IMG/VR virus record: IMGVR_UViG_3300020457_000135
Coordinates: 1 to 20,565 of that record
Strand: one strand, 5' to 3'
From: a virus
Length of the DNA: 20,565 nucleotides
Shown here: in pieces, positions 1 through 8,818 of the stretch
Layout of the letters: every line of letters starts with the position of its first letter
Position numbering within the stretch: the first letter of the stretch is position 1
The notes under the pieces: generated by a model
Databases searched by the model: none
What the model was told of the DNA's origin: nothing
Seen by the model: only the letters and a program-made list of their open reading frames with translations
Position numbers and translations under genes: made by a program

Positions 1-2
1 CG

Positions 3-3000
3 CCTGTAGAAACTACTGAGCTTCCTAAACAAACTGTTTCTTCTTTACAGTCTCTTAAAAACTTTGCAAAAACTATTCCTTCTTATGAGCAAGATACTTC
101 TGTTCCTGTTTCTATAGATGTTCCAAAAGTAGATACAGCTTTTACTTTTGAAGATTTACAAAATAAAGCAAGACAAGCTGCTGTAAAAGATAGAGAAATA
201 CAGCGACACGATTATTCTAAATCTTATTCTGTTACTGATCTAGAATTAGGAAGAGGCCCTAGAAATGAAGAAGGAGAATCTTTTATTGAAGTAGCTGAAA
301 GATTTTTACCGTCAATAGGAGAAAGCGAAGATATAAAAGAAACTATGAGAGATAGTGATTATTCAGTAGGAGATGCTATTGCTTTAGGAATGAAATCTAA
401 AAATTGGACATATCAACAGAAAAAAGATTATGCTTTTTTAAGACCTGTATGGAATGATGCAGAATTAAATAATTGGGGAGAGATATTAGAAGCTACTAAA
501 GATATAGGCATAGATATAATTGCTGATCCTATGAATTTATTTTTTGCATATCTTACTGTACAAACAGGAGGAGTCGGTACTTTGGCTTTAACATCAGCTG
601 CTAAAATATCTGCTAATCAAGCTGTTAAACAAGGAATGTTAAAACTTGCTAATAACGGAACTTTTAGAGCTGCAAGTATAGGATTAACAGAAGGTTCTTA
701 TGATGCAGGTATGATTAATCTTGGCAATCAATTAACAGAAGTAAATACAGGACTTAGAAAAGAATTAGATAAAACAGAGCTTGGTGTAAATACAGCAATA
801 GGAGCAGGGTTAGGTTTAACTTTTGCGCCAGCTGCTTATACAACTACAAATTATTTATTAAGAAGAAAAACACAAAAAGTATTAGATGATCTTAAAATTG
901 AAATGGATAAAGGGCCTGTAACTCCAGAAATATTTGAAGAATACAATTCAACATTACAGTTTTTTGATTCTATTATGTCTAATACAACAGGTAAAGCTAC
1001 AAGTAAATTTATTGAAGTTTCTAAAGTAAGCCCGGTAATAAAACAATTTATACTAGGATTAAATCCTAAAGCATTACAACGTATTACTACTGCTAGATCA
1101 GATATTATTGATGCGCCTATTAGAGCTACTTCTAGAGAAGGAGACTTAGGATACTCTACAGATCAAGAAAGATTAAGTGGTTTATATACAACCTTTATAG
1201 ATGAAGTTTTAGATTCTGATATATTTGGAAGAGTAAGAGATAGAGGTAATGGTTGGTGGAATTTAGGCACAGCTTTAGATACTAATGATAATTTATCTTT
1301 AGCTTATTTATTAACTAAAGGAGATCTTTTAGATAATTATATTAAAGTAACTCCTGCAAATCCTAATAAACCGTTTGTTAATTTACAAGTTCAAAGTAAA
1401 GTAAAGAACGTAGTTCCTGATTCTAGAATTACAGAAATGCAAGAAAAATATGGATTAGAATTTAGTGAAGAGTTGTATGAAGCAGCGGCTAAAATAAGAT
1501 ATTTTTTCAAACAAATAGAAGTAGACGCTAAAAATATTGAAGGTATTCGACCTGATGGTTCTTTTAGAATGACTGCTTTACTAGACGAAGAACAGTCTAT
1601 TCCTAATTACTTTCACCGTATATTAGATTATGATGCTATAACAGCAACTCCAGAGTCTAGGAAAATCTTTAGAGATATGTTAGTTCGTTCTGGTCATGCA
1701 GATCCTATTAATACTGTTAAGAAAGATGATGTTGTTATAGTTGAAGAAGCTGTAAAAATGAAAGGATCAGGAGGAAGAGAAAAAGATATTCCTGATATTG
1801 CAAGATCTCCTAGAAGGACAGCGTATATTGAAGACAATACTATAGACAAAGAGTACTTTAAAGATTTAGATTCTCCTTTTATTGAAGGTCAAAAAATATT
1901 AGAAAGATTTGATAGCTTTGAAGATTTAGCTTTAGATGTGCTTAGAGTAGAACAATATAATAAAAAATATAATCCAAAGCCAGTACCAGATGCGGCTTCA
2001 ATTTTACAAAGAGCTAAAGAGTTAAAAGCAGATGCTCTTATGAGAAAGTTAGAAGAAGAGCAATATTTTAAAACAACTGCTAGAACAGCTAATGGAGGTA
2101 AAACAGAGTTTCTTAATAACAGAGTATGGTATATGTTAGATGATGAAGAACTTATATCTAATGGTTTTATTAATACTAATATGCTTCCTTTATTAAAGGA
2201 CTACGGTTATACAATGGGACAAAAAATAACTGAAGCTAAATATTTTGGTTTTGGTAGTAATTTTAGAAGAGAATGGATTCCTGAAATTAGAAAAGAATTA
2301 GAAAGAAGTGGAAAATTTAATAAAACAGAAATAAATAAAATATTATCAAAGCTAGAAAAAATAAAAGATTTAGCTGTAGGTTCTCCTAATAGTCAAGTAA
2401 AACTTCCAACAAGACTTATTAATACATTAGATGTAATTAGAACTACACAAGTATTAGCCCACCTTCCTTTTGCTGCTGTTTCAAGTATTACTGAACCTTT
2501 TATTGCTTTAAGTAAAGCTGATTTACTTAGTGATACTCCTAGTTTTGTAAAAGAATACGCTAAAGCAGGAATACAACAAATTAGAAAAAACATAGGTATT
2601 AATGGTAATTTATGGAAACAAATAAGTTTATCAACAGGAAGAAAAGTTTATGGTTTTAAAAACCTTACTGATGAAGAATTTTTAGATGTAAAAAGATGGG
2701 GAGTTGCTGTTGAACAAAGTATGATGGCTAGAATTGAAGGTATGTTTGCTGAAAATATACAAAACAAATCTGCTAGAAATTTAAACAATATGTTTTTTAA
2801 TTTAAACTTATTGCAACCCTGGACACAAGCAGTACAAATGGGTTCTTTTAATTTTGCAAAAGCAAGAACAATTAGAATAACTAGAGAATTAACAGAAGGT
2901 AAAACTCAATTTGGAAGAAAATTAACTAAAAATGAAATAAAAAGAAGACGAGAACAGTTACACGAAATAGGAATAGACTATCAAGACTCTATAAATGCTT

Positions 3001-6000
3001 ATCAAAACTCTATTGTTAATGGTAAATTTGATTTAAAAACTTTTCAAAATCAAGCTTTTTATGATACACAATTAAATCCAGGCGCACAGTTATTTGCTAA
3101 AGAAGTTATTTTAAATCCTTCTGCTTCTAATTTAAATAAACCTGCGTGGTTTAGTAATCCTTTTGCACAACTTGCTTTTCAGTTTGCAGGTTATCCTACA
3201 GCATTTAATAATACTGTTCTTAAAGGTTTTGCTAGGGATCTTACTCGTTACCCTTTACAAAGCGCACCTAGTATATTAGCAGCAACTACTATGATGGTAG
3301 GAACAGCACATTTAATGAATACAATAAGAAGTCGTGGCGAAAATTTAAAAAACGATGATCAAACTTTATTGTTAGATGCTGTTGAAAGACCAGGATTATT
3401 AGGTTCTGCTTCTCATATTTATAGGTTTAATAAAGGACAAAAATATAATCAAGGTTTTGTAGGAGGAGTTACTAAAGCGTTTGGTGGGCCTTTCTTATCA
3501 GACTATACAGATGCTATACAATATAGCTCTACTCCTTATGAAGTAGCAATACAAAACGCTCCTTTTTGGGGTGCGTTGTCTACAGATTCTAGAAGAGAGT
3601 GGAGAAAGTATGCTAAAAATAAATATCACGATCATTTTGGAAAACCTAAAAAAAATATACGTTCTATAAAAAGAAAAGGTGGTATAGTAGAAGACGTATT
3701 AAATGTTAAATTAGAACCTGATGAAGTTAAGATGAGAGGTCTTCCTTATACTTATAGTGAATTAGCTGGGCCGTTGTTTCAAGATGAAGAAGAAAGAGGT
3801 GCTTTTGCAGAAGGAGGAGAATCTACTTCTATTAAAGATAAAGATGCTACTTATAATTATTTAACTAAAGACGAAGATGAATATAATGTATTTATAGATA
3901 AAGATCCTATAAGGATTTATACAGAAGAAACTTTGCCAGATTTAAATATAAAAGATACATACTACACAGGCTTTAAAGGCAATACAGTCTCTGACAGACT
4001 AAACAGCGTAAGACAATCTAGTACAATAGGGCTTCCTGTAACTAAAGATAAAACAAAAGTAAAAGGCGGTGTAAAAGCTTCAGGTAAAATTAAATTTAAA
4101 AATGTATTGAAGCTCGATATAGACTTAGTTACTCCTGATAGTGTACAGGCAGAGATTAATAATAATATGGACAGTATTATTAAGATTGAAGATAAAGTAT
4201 TAGGTAAAGAAATAATTAATGCTACTACTGATAATTTAAATCTTAGAGATGCTGTTCTTAATAAAGATGATAATGTTACTAATGAAAAGAAAAGAGTTAT
4301 CGAAAGAAACAAAAGTTTCTTAGTAAGACATCAGTTACTTAAACTAGGCTATGATGCTATAGAGACTAACGAGGGCTATACGCTTCTTAGAGAAAACCAG
4401 TTCTTACCTACAGAGATTATGGAAAGAACTAAAGCCTATGGTGGCGGTATGGCTTCTGCATTAAATAGAAGACAACAGTACAACGAGGGTGGAGAGTCTT
4501 ATGGTGATGTAATTGTACAGGACTATAAAGAAGAATTACAAGGTTTAAAAGATATGCTTACAGATCCTGTAGGTATGATTGATAGTATTGGTCAATTAGG
4601 TTTAGGAGCAATAGCATTAGCTATTCCTGATGAATATCAAGAAAGAAAACTAGATCAATATGAAGATCTTGCTAAAGGAGTAGGACAATCTTTAGTTGAT
4701 AATTTTGGAACATTAGAAAAAGCAAAACAAACTATTATAAATAATCCTGTAGGTACAGCAGCAGCTGTATCAGGTTTATTGTTTGGTGGGGGATATGGTC
4801 TTAAAAGAATAGCAGACGCTACTAAAGTCTCTAAAGCTTCTCAGGCAGGTTCTAAAATGATTAAAGCTTCTGACGCAGTTGATCCTATTATTGGGCCTAT
4901 ATTAGGCGCAGGTAAACTTATAACTAGAAGAGATTTTAATAAAGGAGTAGGAGCAACAGCTCTTGCTTCAGCTATTCCTGCTTCTAAAGTATTAGATGAA
5001 GTTGGTAAAGCTAAAACAATTAAAAAACTTACAGGCATAAGCAAGTTTAGAAATATATATGATAATATTGGATATGCTTTAAATGGAAACAAACAAAGAA
5101 CTGATTTAATTGAGGAATTAACTAATGAAGCTCTTAAAGATAAAATACCAATGCACCTTAATGATGCAGGAATTGAAGCGTCTGGAAATTTAGACGATAT
5201 TCTTGAATACGGAGATGCTTTTGAAGCTCAATTAGCTATTGATAGAAAAATACCAGATATAGGTTATGAAACAACAACTAGCGAATTATATAAAGGGTAC
5301 AACCTTACTAGAGTTCGTAGAAAAACAAACGATGTTTTAAATAATTTTCAAAAATCTTTTAAATTAAATAATAACGATTTTGTTGAAATACTTCCTGAAA
5401 GATTAAAAACTGATACTAAAAAATCAAAATTAAATAATACTATAAAAGAACTTATTAATTCTTTTAATAAAACTTCAAATAAAAAAACATACAAAATTGT
5501 TGAAGATTTTGAAGGGATGGAGGATGCAGGATTGCCTTTTGGCGTAGAAATACATAAAGTTACAACTGCTGTTATTGAAGGAGTTCCTGTTATAAAAGTA
5601 GAAATGTATGAAGATATTTCTTCTGGATATAAAAATTGGGGAGCAGAAGAATTTAAAAATTCACAGTTTGTTAAACCTGAAACCATTTCACATCCTGAAT
5701 TTAAAAAAACTAATTATGAAAAAACAAATGAAATGTATTACATACCTAACGAATCTGGCTTGGAAAAACTAGCTAATCCAAAAAAAAATATTACTAAAAG
5801 AGATATGCTAACAGGGTTACGAGATAGAAATAATAAAGGCGGTGAAGTAAGACAACAGTACGGTGTTGGTGGTATTGCTTCTAAGTTAGCACAAAGATTA
5901 CTTAAAAAACAAAGTAAAAAATACAATTTAGCAGAGTCTCAAAAAACTCAAATAGCTACTACTGGAGGTACTTATAAAAAAGCTGCTAAAATAAAAGAAG

Positions 6001-6488
6001 AGTATAATAAAAAAACAGCTTTAGATTATGGATCAGGTATGCAAGTTAAATCAGCAAAACAATTTTTAAATGCAGACACATTTGAACCTTATCCAAAAGA
6101 AAAATATCAAACCCCAGACTTTACAGATCCTAAATTTATAAATAAAAAATATGATTTTATTACAAATTTTTCAGTACTTAATGTGTTGCCTAAAGATAGC
6201 AGAGATCTTGTTGTTAAAGATATAGGAAGATTATTAGATGATAAGGGAATAGCAGTTATTACTGCACGTTCTAAAAAAGATGTTGTTACAGAACAAACTA
6301 AAAAAAATGCTCAACAAATAATATCTGATTCTGAAATTATTACTAAAAAAGGAACATATCAAAAAGGATTTACACAAGAAGAATTAAAATCTTATTTAAA
6401 TAAAACATTAGGAAAAGATTTTGAAGTAATAGAATTACCTAATATTTATAAGATGTCAGGAATAGGAGCATTAGTTAAAAGAAAATGA
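3..6488 (+). CDS. Giant multi-module virion-associated (internal/ejection-type or polyvalent) protein, 5' end outside window
   Basis: The frame is open from the first full codon at position 3, so the gene begins upstream; at least 2,161 residues are visible. The first ~1,200 residues are mixed helical and hydrophobic sequence, for example around nt 520-620, 790-880 and 3130-3330, as in large internal virion proteins that enter the cell with phage DNA. Later modules are separated by glycine-pair joints: an ADP-ribosyltransferase-like segment (about nt 3890-4430, weak), a hydrophobic segment with a twin-arginine-like motif (nt 4923-4987), an unrecognised region (about 5090-5830), and a class I SAM methyltransferase-like domain (about 5990-6480). 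The last has motif I LDYGSG at 6021-6038 and YDFITNFSVLNVLP at 6150-6191. This layout fits 'polyvalent' phage proteins. The gene lies directly before the lysis genes. Being a virion protein is inference from size and position; the methyltransferase fold is better supported than the other modules. Confidence 0.75.
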   Translation, partial: PVETTELPKQTVSSLQSLKNFAKTIPSYEQDTSVPVSIDVPKVDTAFTFEDLQNKARQAAVKDREIQRHDYSKSYSVTDLELGRGPRNEEGESFIEVAERFLPSIGESEDIKETMRDSDYSVGDAIALGMKSKNWTYQQKKDYAFLRPVWNDAELNNWGEILEATKDIGIDIIADPMNLFFAYLTVQTGGVGTLALTSAAKISANQAVKQGMLKLANNGTFRAASIGLTEGSYDAGMINLGNQLTEVNTGLRKELDKTELGVNTAIGAGLGLTFAPAAYTTTNYLLRRKTQKVLDDLKIEMDKGPVTPEIFEEYNSTLQFFDSIMSNTTGKATSKFIEVSKVSPVIKQFILGLNPKALQRITTARSDIIDAPIRATSREGDLGYSTDQERLSGLYTTFIDEVLDSDIFGRVRDRGNGWWNLGTALDTNDNLSLAYLLTKGDLLDNYIKVTPANPNKPFVNLQVQSKVKNVVPDSRITEMQEKYGLEFSEELYEAAAKIRYFFKQIEVDAKNIEGIRPDGSFRMTALLDEEQSIPNYFHRILDYDAITATPESRKIFRDMLVRSGHADPINTVKKDDVVIVEEAVKMKGSGGREKDIPDIARSPRRTAYIEDNTIDKEYFKDLDSPFIEGQKILERFDSFEDLALDVLRVEQYNKKYNPKPVPDAASILQRAKELKADALMRKLEEEQYFKTTARTANGGKTEFLNNRVWYMLDDEELISNGFINTNMLPLLKDYGYTMGQKITEAKYFGFGSNFRREWIPEIRKELERSGKFNKTEINKILSKLEKIKDLAVGSPNSQVKLPTRLINTLDVIRTTQVLAHLPFAAVSSITEPFIALSKADLLSDTPSFVKEYAKAGIQQIRKNIGINGNLWKQISLSTGRKVYGFKNLTDEEFLDVKRWGVAVEQSMMARIEGMFAENIQNKSARNLNNMFFNLNLLQPWTQAVQMGSFNFAKARTIRITRELTEGKTQFGRKLTKNEIKRRREQLHEIGIDYQDSINAYQNSIVNGKFDLKTFQNQAFYDTQLNPGAQLFAKEVILNPSASNLNKPAWFSNPFAQLAFQFAGYPTAFNNTVLKGFARDLTRYPLQSAPSILAATTMMVGTAHLMNTIRSRGENLKNDDQTLLLDAVERPGLLGSASHIYRFNKGQKYNQGFVGGVTKAFGGPFLSDYTDAIQYSSTPYEVAIQNAPFWGALSTDSRREWRKYAKNKYHDHFGKPKKNIRSIKRKGGIVEDVLNVKLEPDEVKMRGLPYTYSELAGPLFQDEEERGAFAEGGESTSIKDKDATYNYLTKDEDEYNVFIDKDPIRIYTEETLPDLNIKDTYYTGFKGNTVSDRLNSVRQSSTIGLPVTKDKTKVKGGVKASGKIKFKNVLKLDIDLVTPDSVQAEINNNMDSIIKIEDKVLGKEIINATTDNLNLRDAVLNKDDNVTNEKKRVIERNKSFLVRHQLLKLGYDAIETNEGYTLLRENQFLPTEIMERTKAYGGGMASALNRRQQYNEGGESYGDVIVQDYKEELQGLKDMLTDPVGMIDSIGQLGLGAIALAIPDEYQERKLDQYEDLAKGVGQSLVDNFGTLEKAKQTIINNPVGTAAAVSGLLFGGGYGLKRIADATKVSKASQAGSKMIKASDAVDPIIGPILGAGKLITRRDFNKGVGATALASAIPASKVLDEVGKAKTIKKLTGISKFRNIYDNIGYALNGNKQRTDLIEELTNEALKDKIPMHLNDAGIEASGNLDDILEYGDAFEAQLAIDRKIPDIGYETTTSELYKGYNLTRVRRKTNDVLNNFQKSFKLNNNDFVEILPERLKTDTKKSKLNNTIKELINSFNKTSNKKTYKIVEDFEGMEDAGLPFGVEIHKVTTAVIEGVPVIKVEMYEDISSGYKNWGAEEFKNSQFVKPETISHPEFKKTNYEKTNEMYYIPNESGLEKLANPKKNITKRDMLTGLRDRNNKGGEVRQQYGVGGIASKLAQRLLKKQSKKYNLAESQKTQIATTGGTYKKAAKIKEEYNKKTALDYGSGMQVKSAKQFLNADTFEPYPKEKYQTPDFTDPKFINKKYDFITNFSVLNVLPKDSRDLVVKDIGRLLDDKGIAVITARSKKDVVTEQTKKNAQQIISDSEIITKKGTYQKGFTQEELKSYLNKTLGKDFEVIELPNIYKMSGIGALVKRK

Positions 6489-6754
6489 CTACAGATATGT
6501 TTACAAACGATATACTTATAATGTACCACGAAGATGATTTAGACAGGGGGTATCGCATAGATTGTAAGATGCGAACTAAACAAAACTTAGCTTGGTTAAA
6601 GCGAGAAGAGTTTAGAAAAGTCTATGAAGAGCTTTTACAAGCTCATCTAAAAGGGATGCCAGAACTACCGTTAGAATTAGCTATGGAGTCTGTAGATAAA
6701 ATACTACAAGGACACATACGATTCGATCCTGATGAACTAAACAGAGAGAAATAA
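6485..6754 (+). CDS. Small acidic helical protein of unknown function
   Basis: Protein of 89 residues whose ATG overlaps the stop of the giant gene in the ATGA arrangement, so translation is probably coupled. It has no signal peptide, membrane segment or recognised motif. It is rich in charged residues and looks mainly helical, with a leucine-rich middle and the end DPDELNREK. It sits between the giant virion gene and the holin-like gene. In T7 the small terminase gene (gp18, also 89 aa) lies in a similar place, but I see no sequence resemblance and do not assign that role. The gene is convincing because of tight packing on both sides; its function is unknown. Confidence 0.75.
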   Translation: MTTDMFTNDILIMYHEDDLDRGYRIDCKMRTKQNLAWLKREEFRKVYEELLQAHLKGMPELPLELAMESVDKILQGHIRFDPDELNREK

Positions 6755-6755
6755 A

Positions 6756-7238
6756 ATGAAATTTGGAATGATAAAGAACTTAATAGGCGCAGTAGCTCCT
6801 ACAATTGGTACAGCATTAGGCGGGCCTATGGGTAGCATGGCAGCCAATATGGTAGCTGATGCTCTTGGTTGTGAGCCAACACCTAAGAAGATAGAACAGG
6901 CAGTACAGGCAGCAACTCCTGAACAACTGGCAGAACTTAAAAAGATTGACACAGACTTTGAAGTCAAGATGAAAGAGTTAGATGTAGATCTATATGCTCT
7001 AGAGACTAAAGATATCCAGGATGCTAGAACAAAGTTTTCTAAAGACTGGACATCTCGTATTATGGGATTAGTTGTTGTTGGTGGCTTTATGGGTTATATC
7101 TTTCTAATTACTCTTCAACCTCCAGAACAAAACAGCGAAGCCTTGATTAATTTAGTACTTGGCTATCTTGGTGGATTAGCAAGTGCTATTATATCTTTTT
7201 ATTTTGGAGCAAGTAACTCTAATAAAGAAGATAAGTAA
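6756..7238 (+). CDS. Holin-like membrane protein (3-TM, GTA-holin-like)
   Basis: Protein of 160 residues. An N-terminal hydrophobic glycine/alanine segment (about residues 5-38) is followed by a charged helical middle with DIQDARTKFSKDWTSR. Two strongly hydrophobic segments come next (about 101-121 and 131-151), then a short charged tail ending NSNKEDK. This order resembles the 3-TM holins described for gene transfer agents (GTA_holin_3TM). Such proteins sit in the inner membrane and trigger lysis by forming holes. The gene starts one base after the stop of the preceding gene and ends directly at the next ATG. No endolysin is visible nearby, so the lysis role rests on topology and family resemblance recognised by eye. 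Confidence 0.65.
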   Translation: MKFGMIKNLIGAVAPTIGTALGGPMGSMAANMVADALGCEPTPKKIEQAVQAATPEQLAELKKIDTDFEVKMKELDVDLYALETKDIQDARTKFSKDWTSRIMGLVVVGGFMGYIFLITLQPPEQNSEALINLVLGYLGGLASAIISFYFGASNSNKEDK

Positions 7239-7589
7239 ATGCAAGAAGCTATTGATTTTATAAATCAAGTAGGATTCCCTATTGCTAGTGCGCTAGGATT
7301 GGGGTTTTTTATTTGGAAGCTTATAAATAAAATTATTGATGGCATGGAACAAAAGATAGATGTTGTTGATGAGAAAGTAGATGCTAGTCTAAATGCTATG
7401 GAAGAAAGACTTAGTACTAAACTAGACAGTCAATACGGAATAATTGTAGCTTTGATTGATAGAGTAAGATCTCTTGACAATCAAACAATAAGACAAGATG
7501 TACTTCTTAAAACTTTGTTAGGTATTCCTAACTTAATTGAAATAGATAAAGTGAGTAAAGCGGATCGTGAAGATCAAAGAAAAGATTAA
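7239..7589 (+). CDS. One-TM coiled-coil protein, possible holin partner or antiholin
   Basis: Protein of 116 residues starting immediately after the TAA of the holin-like gene, without an intergenic base. It has one N-terminal membrane segment (about residues 8-29, GFPIASALGLGFFIWKLINK) followed by a long amphipathic coiled-coil region (about 30-90, DVVDEKVDASLNAMEERLS). It ends in a charged tail. The topology recalls small BhlA/UviB-type phage holins, but I see no decisive motif. Its position between the holin-like gene and csgF suggests a lysis or envelope role. Its last 23 bases overlap the start proposed for csgF. Confidence 0.6.
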   Translation: MQEAIDFINQVGFPIASALGLGFFIWKLINKIIDGMEQKIDVVDEKVDASLNAMEERLSTKLDSQYGIIVALIDRVRSLDNQTIRQDVLLKTLLGIPNLIEIDKVSKADREDQRKD

Positions 7590-8058
7590 AAAATTAAATT
7601 TAGATATAGCTGCTGCATTCTGCGTATATCTTATTATATTTTTATTTATCTTATCTGCTAAGTTATATGCAGATGAAATACTATTTAAATTTAAAAGTCC
7701 TAGCTTTTCAGGGGTAAACAGTAGTTCGCATTATCTTACAATCGAGAATCAAGAAGCTACTAGAAAACAAGCAATCAAAGATGAGATAGAAGCATATCAA
7801 GATGAGTTAGCTAGAGAAGCAGACAATACTACACTTGCAAGGTTTATTCGTAACTTAGAAAGCAGAATCTACGCGCAGTTATCTAGGCAAATGGTAGAGC
7901 AACTGTTCGGAGAAACACCACAAACATCAGGTACACTTGAGCTAGAGGGAAACACTATTGAATACAAAGTTGAAAATGAGCTTATCACACTTACTATTAC
8001 AGATGAAGAAGGTAGCGTTACCAGTATTTCTGTTCCTATCGGTTCTTTTACTTTCTAG
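7567..8058 (+). CDS. csgF: CsgF-like curli assembly protein
   Basis: Protein of 163 residues from a GTG start. The N-terminus has basic residues, a hydrophobic core and an ALA-type cleavage context (AKLYA before DE, about residue 35), giving a Sec signal peptide. The predicted mature N-terminus carries FKFKSPSFSG, matching the FQFRNPNFGG element by which E. coli CsgF inserts into the CsgG pore. The helical middle (TLARFIRNLESRIYAQLS) and the C-terminal strand-rich part ending TITDEEGSVTSISVP also follow the CsgF order. In curli systems CsgF caps the CsgG channel at the outer surface and links the nucleator to it. The start is chosen because it gives a full signal peptide; it overlaps the preceding gene by 23 bases and its SD is weak. 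csgG follows in an overlapping frame, the expected partner. Confidence 0.9.
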   Translation: MKIKEKIKKLNLDIAAAFCVYLIIFLFILSAKLYADEILFKFKSPSFSGVNSSSHYLTIENQEATRKQAIKDEIEAYQDELAREADNTTLARFIRNLESRIYAQLSRQMVEQLFGETPQTSGTLELEGNTIEYKVENELITLTITDEEGSVTSISVPIGSFTF

Positions 8059-8818
8059 TTGTGCGTCTAGAGATTTACTGAACGGAAATGGAATACCTTA
8101 TATTATAATTAAAAGTTCTTCAATATTAGAACTACAATCCGAAGAACTCAATAGTCTTCCTAGAGCTAAAAGAAAACCAGTAATAGCTATATATCCTAAT
8201 AGTTTTAGAGATCACACAGGACAAAGGAAATCTAACGGTAGCTTTGCTTTGTTCTCTACAGCAATTACACAAGCACCAGAAGCTTTTCTTATAAGAGCTT
8301 TGAAACACGCATCAGATGGAGAGTTCTTTCAAGTAGCAGAGCGTGTAGGTTTAGAGTCTTTAACTAAAGAAAGGCAACTTATACGCAGTACAAGAGAAAC
8401 ATTTGAAGAGGACAGCAGCGTGAAACCTCTTTTACTAGCAGGACTGTTGATTCAGGGAGGAGTGATAACATATGACAGTAATGTAAAGTCAGGAGGTACA
8501 GGAGCAAGACTGCTAGGAGTAGGAAGTTCTAAACAATACAGAGAAGATTTAATTACCATATCTTTGAGATTAGTTTCTGTCTCAACAGGAGAGGTACTGA
8601 TAGAAGTATTAGTATCTAAAACAGTTACATCAGCAGGGATTTCGCAAGACATCTTTAGATTCATAGATGAAGGGCAAAGACTTGTTGAGGTAGAAGGGGG
8701 AGTTGCAGAGAACGAAAGTACCTCTATAGCTCTACAACAGGCAATAGAAGAAGGTGTTTTACAAATAATAAAAACAGGAATAACCAGGGGGTATTGGGAA
8801 TATGAAGAAACTAATTAG
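8003..8818 (+). CDS. csgG: CsgG-like outer-membrane curli secretion channel lipoprotein
   Basis: From this ATG the protein has 271 residues, close to E. coli CsgG (277). A lipoprotein signal peptide ends in the lipobox LSSC with C20. Family signatures follow in order: the FSTA stretch (F84, equal to constriction residue F56 of E. coli), TYDSNVKSGGTGARLLGVG (157-174), the strand LRLVSVSTGEVL (188-199), DIFRFIDEGQRLVE (216-229), and an end ITRGYWE. CsgG forms a nonameric outer-membrane pore that passes unfolded curli subunits. The equivalents of E. coli Y51 and N55 are Gly79 and Leu83, so the constriction differs. An in-frame TTG at 7958 with an AGGGA upstream is an alternative start, but it would put 15 extra residues before the signal peptide. 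The gene overlaps csgF by 56 bases and the next gene by 17. Confidence 0.93.
   Translation: MKKVALPVFLFLSVLLLSSCASRDLLNGNGIPYIIIKSSSILELQSEELNSLPRAKRKPVIAIYPNSFRDHTGQRKSNGSFALFSTAITQAPEAFLIRALKHASDGEFFQVAERVGLESLTKERQLIRSTRETFEEDSSVKPLLLAGLLIQGGVITYDSNVKSGGTGARLLGVGSSKQYREDLITISLRLVSVSTGEVLIEVLVSKTVTSAGISQDIFRFIDEGQRLVEVEGGVAENESTSIALQQAIEEGVLQIIKTGITRGYWEYEETN

Noticed and set aside
2393-5926. Several minus-strand open frames of 60-116 codons inside the giant gene
   Set aside because: They lie opposite a continuous, motif-bearing coding frame, are rich in Leu/Ser/Ile as expected for the reverse of AT-rich coding DNA, and have no partners or SDs.
6485-6754. Small terminase subunit by position and equal length to T7 gp18
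   Set aside because: No sequence resemblance or DNA-binding motif is visible; length and place alone are not enough.
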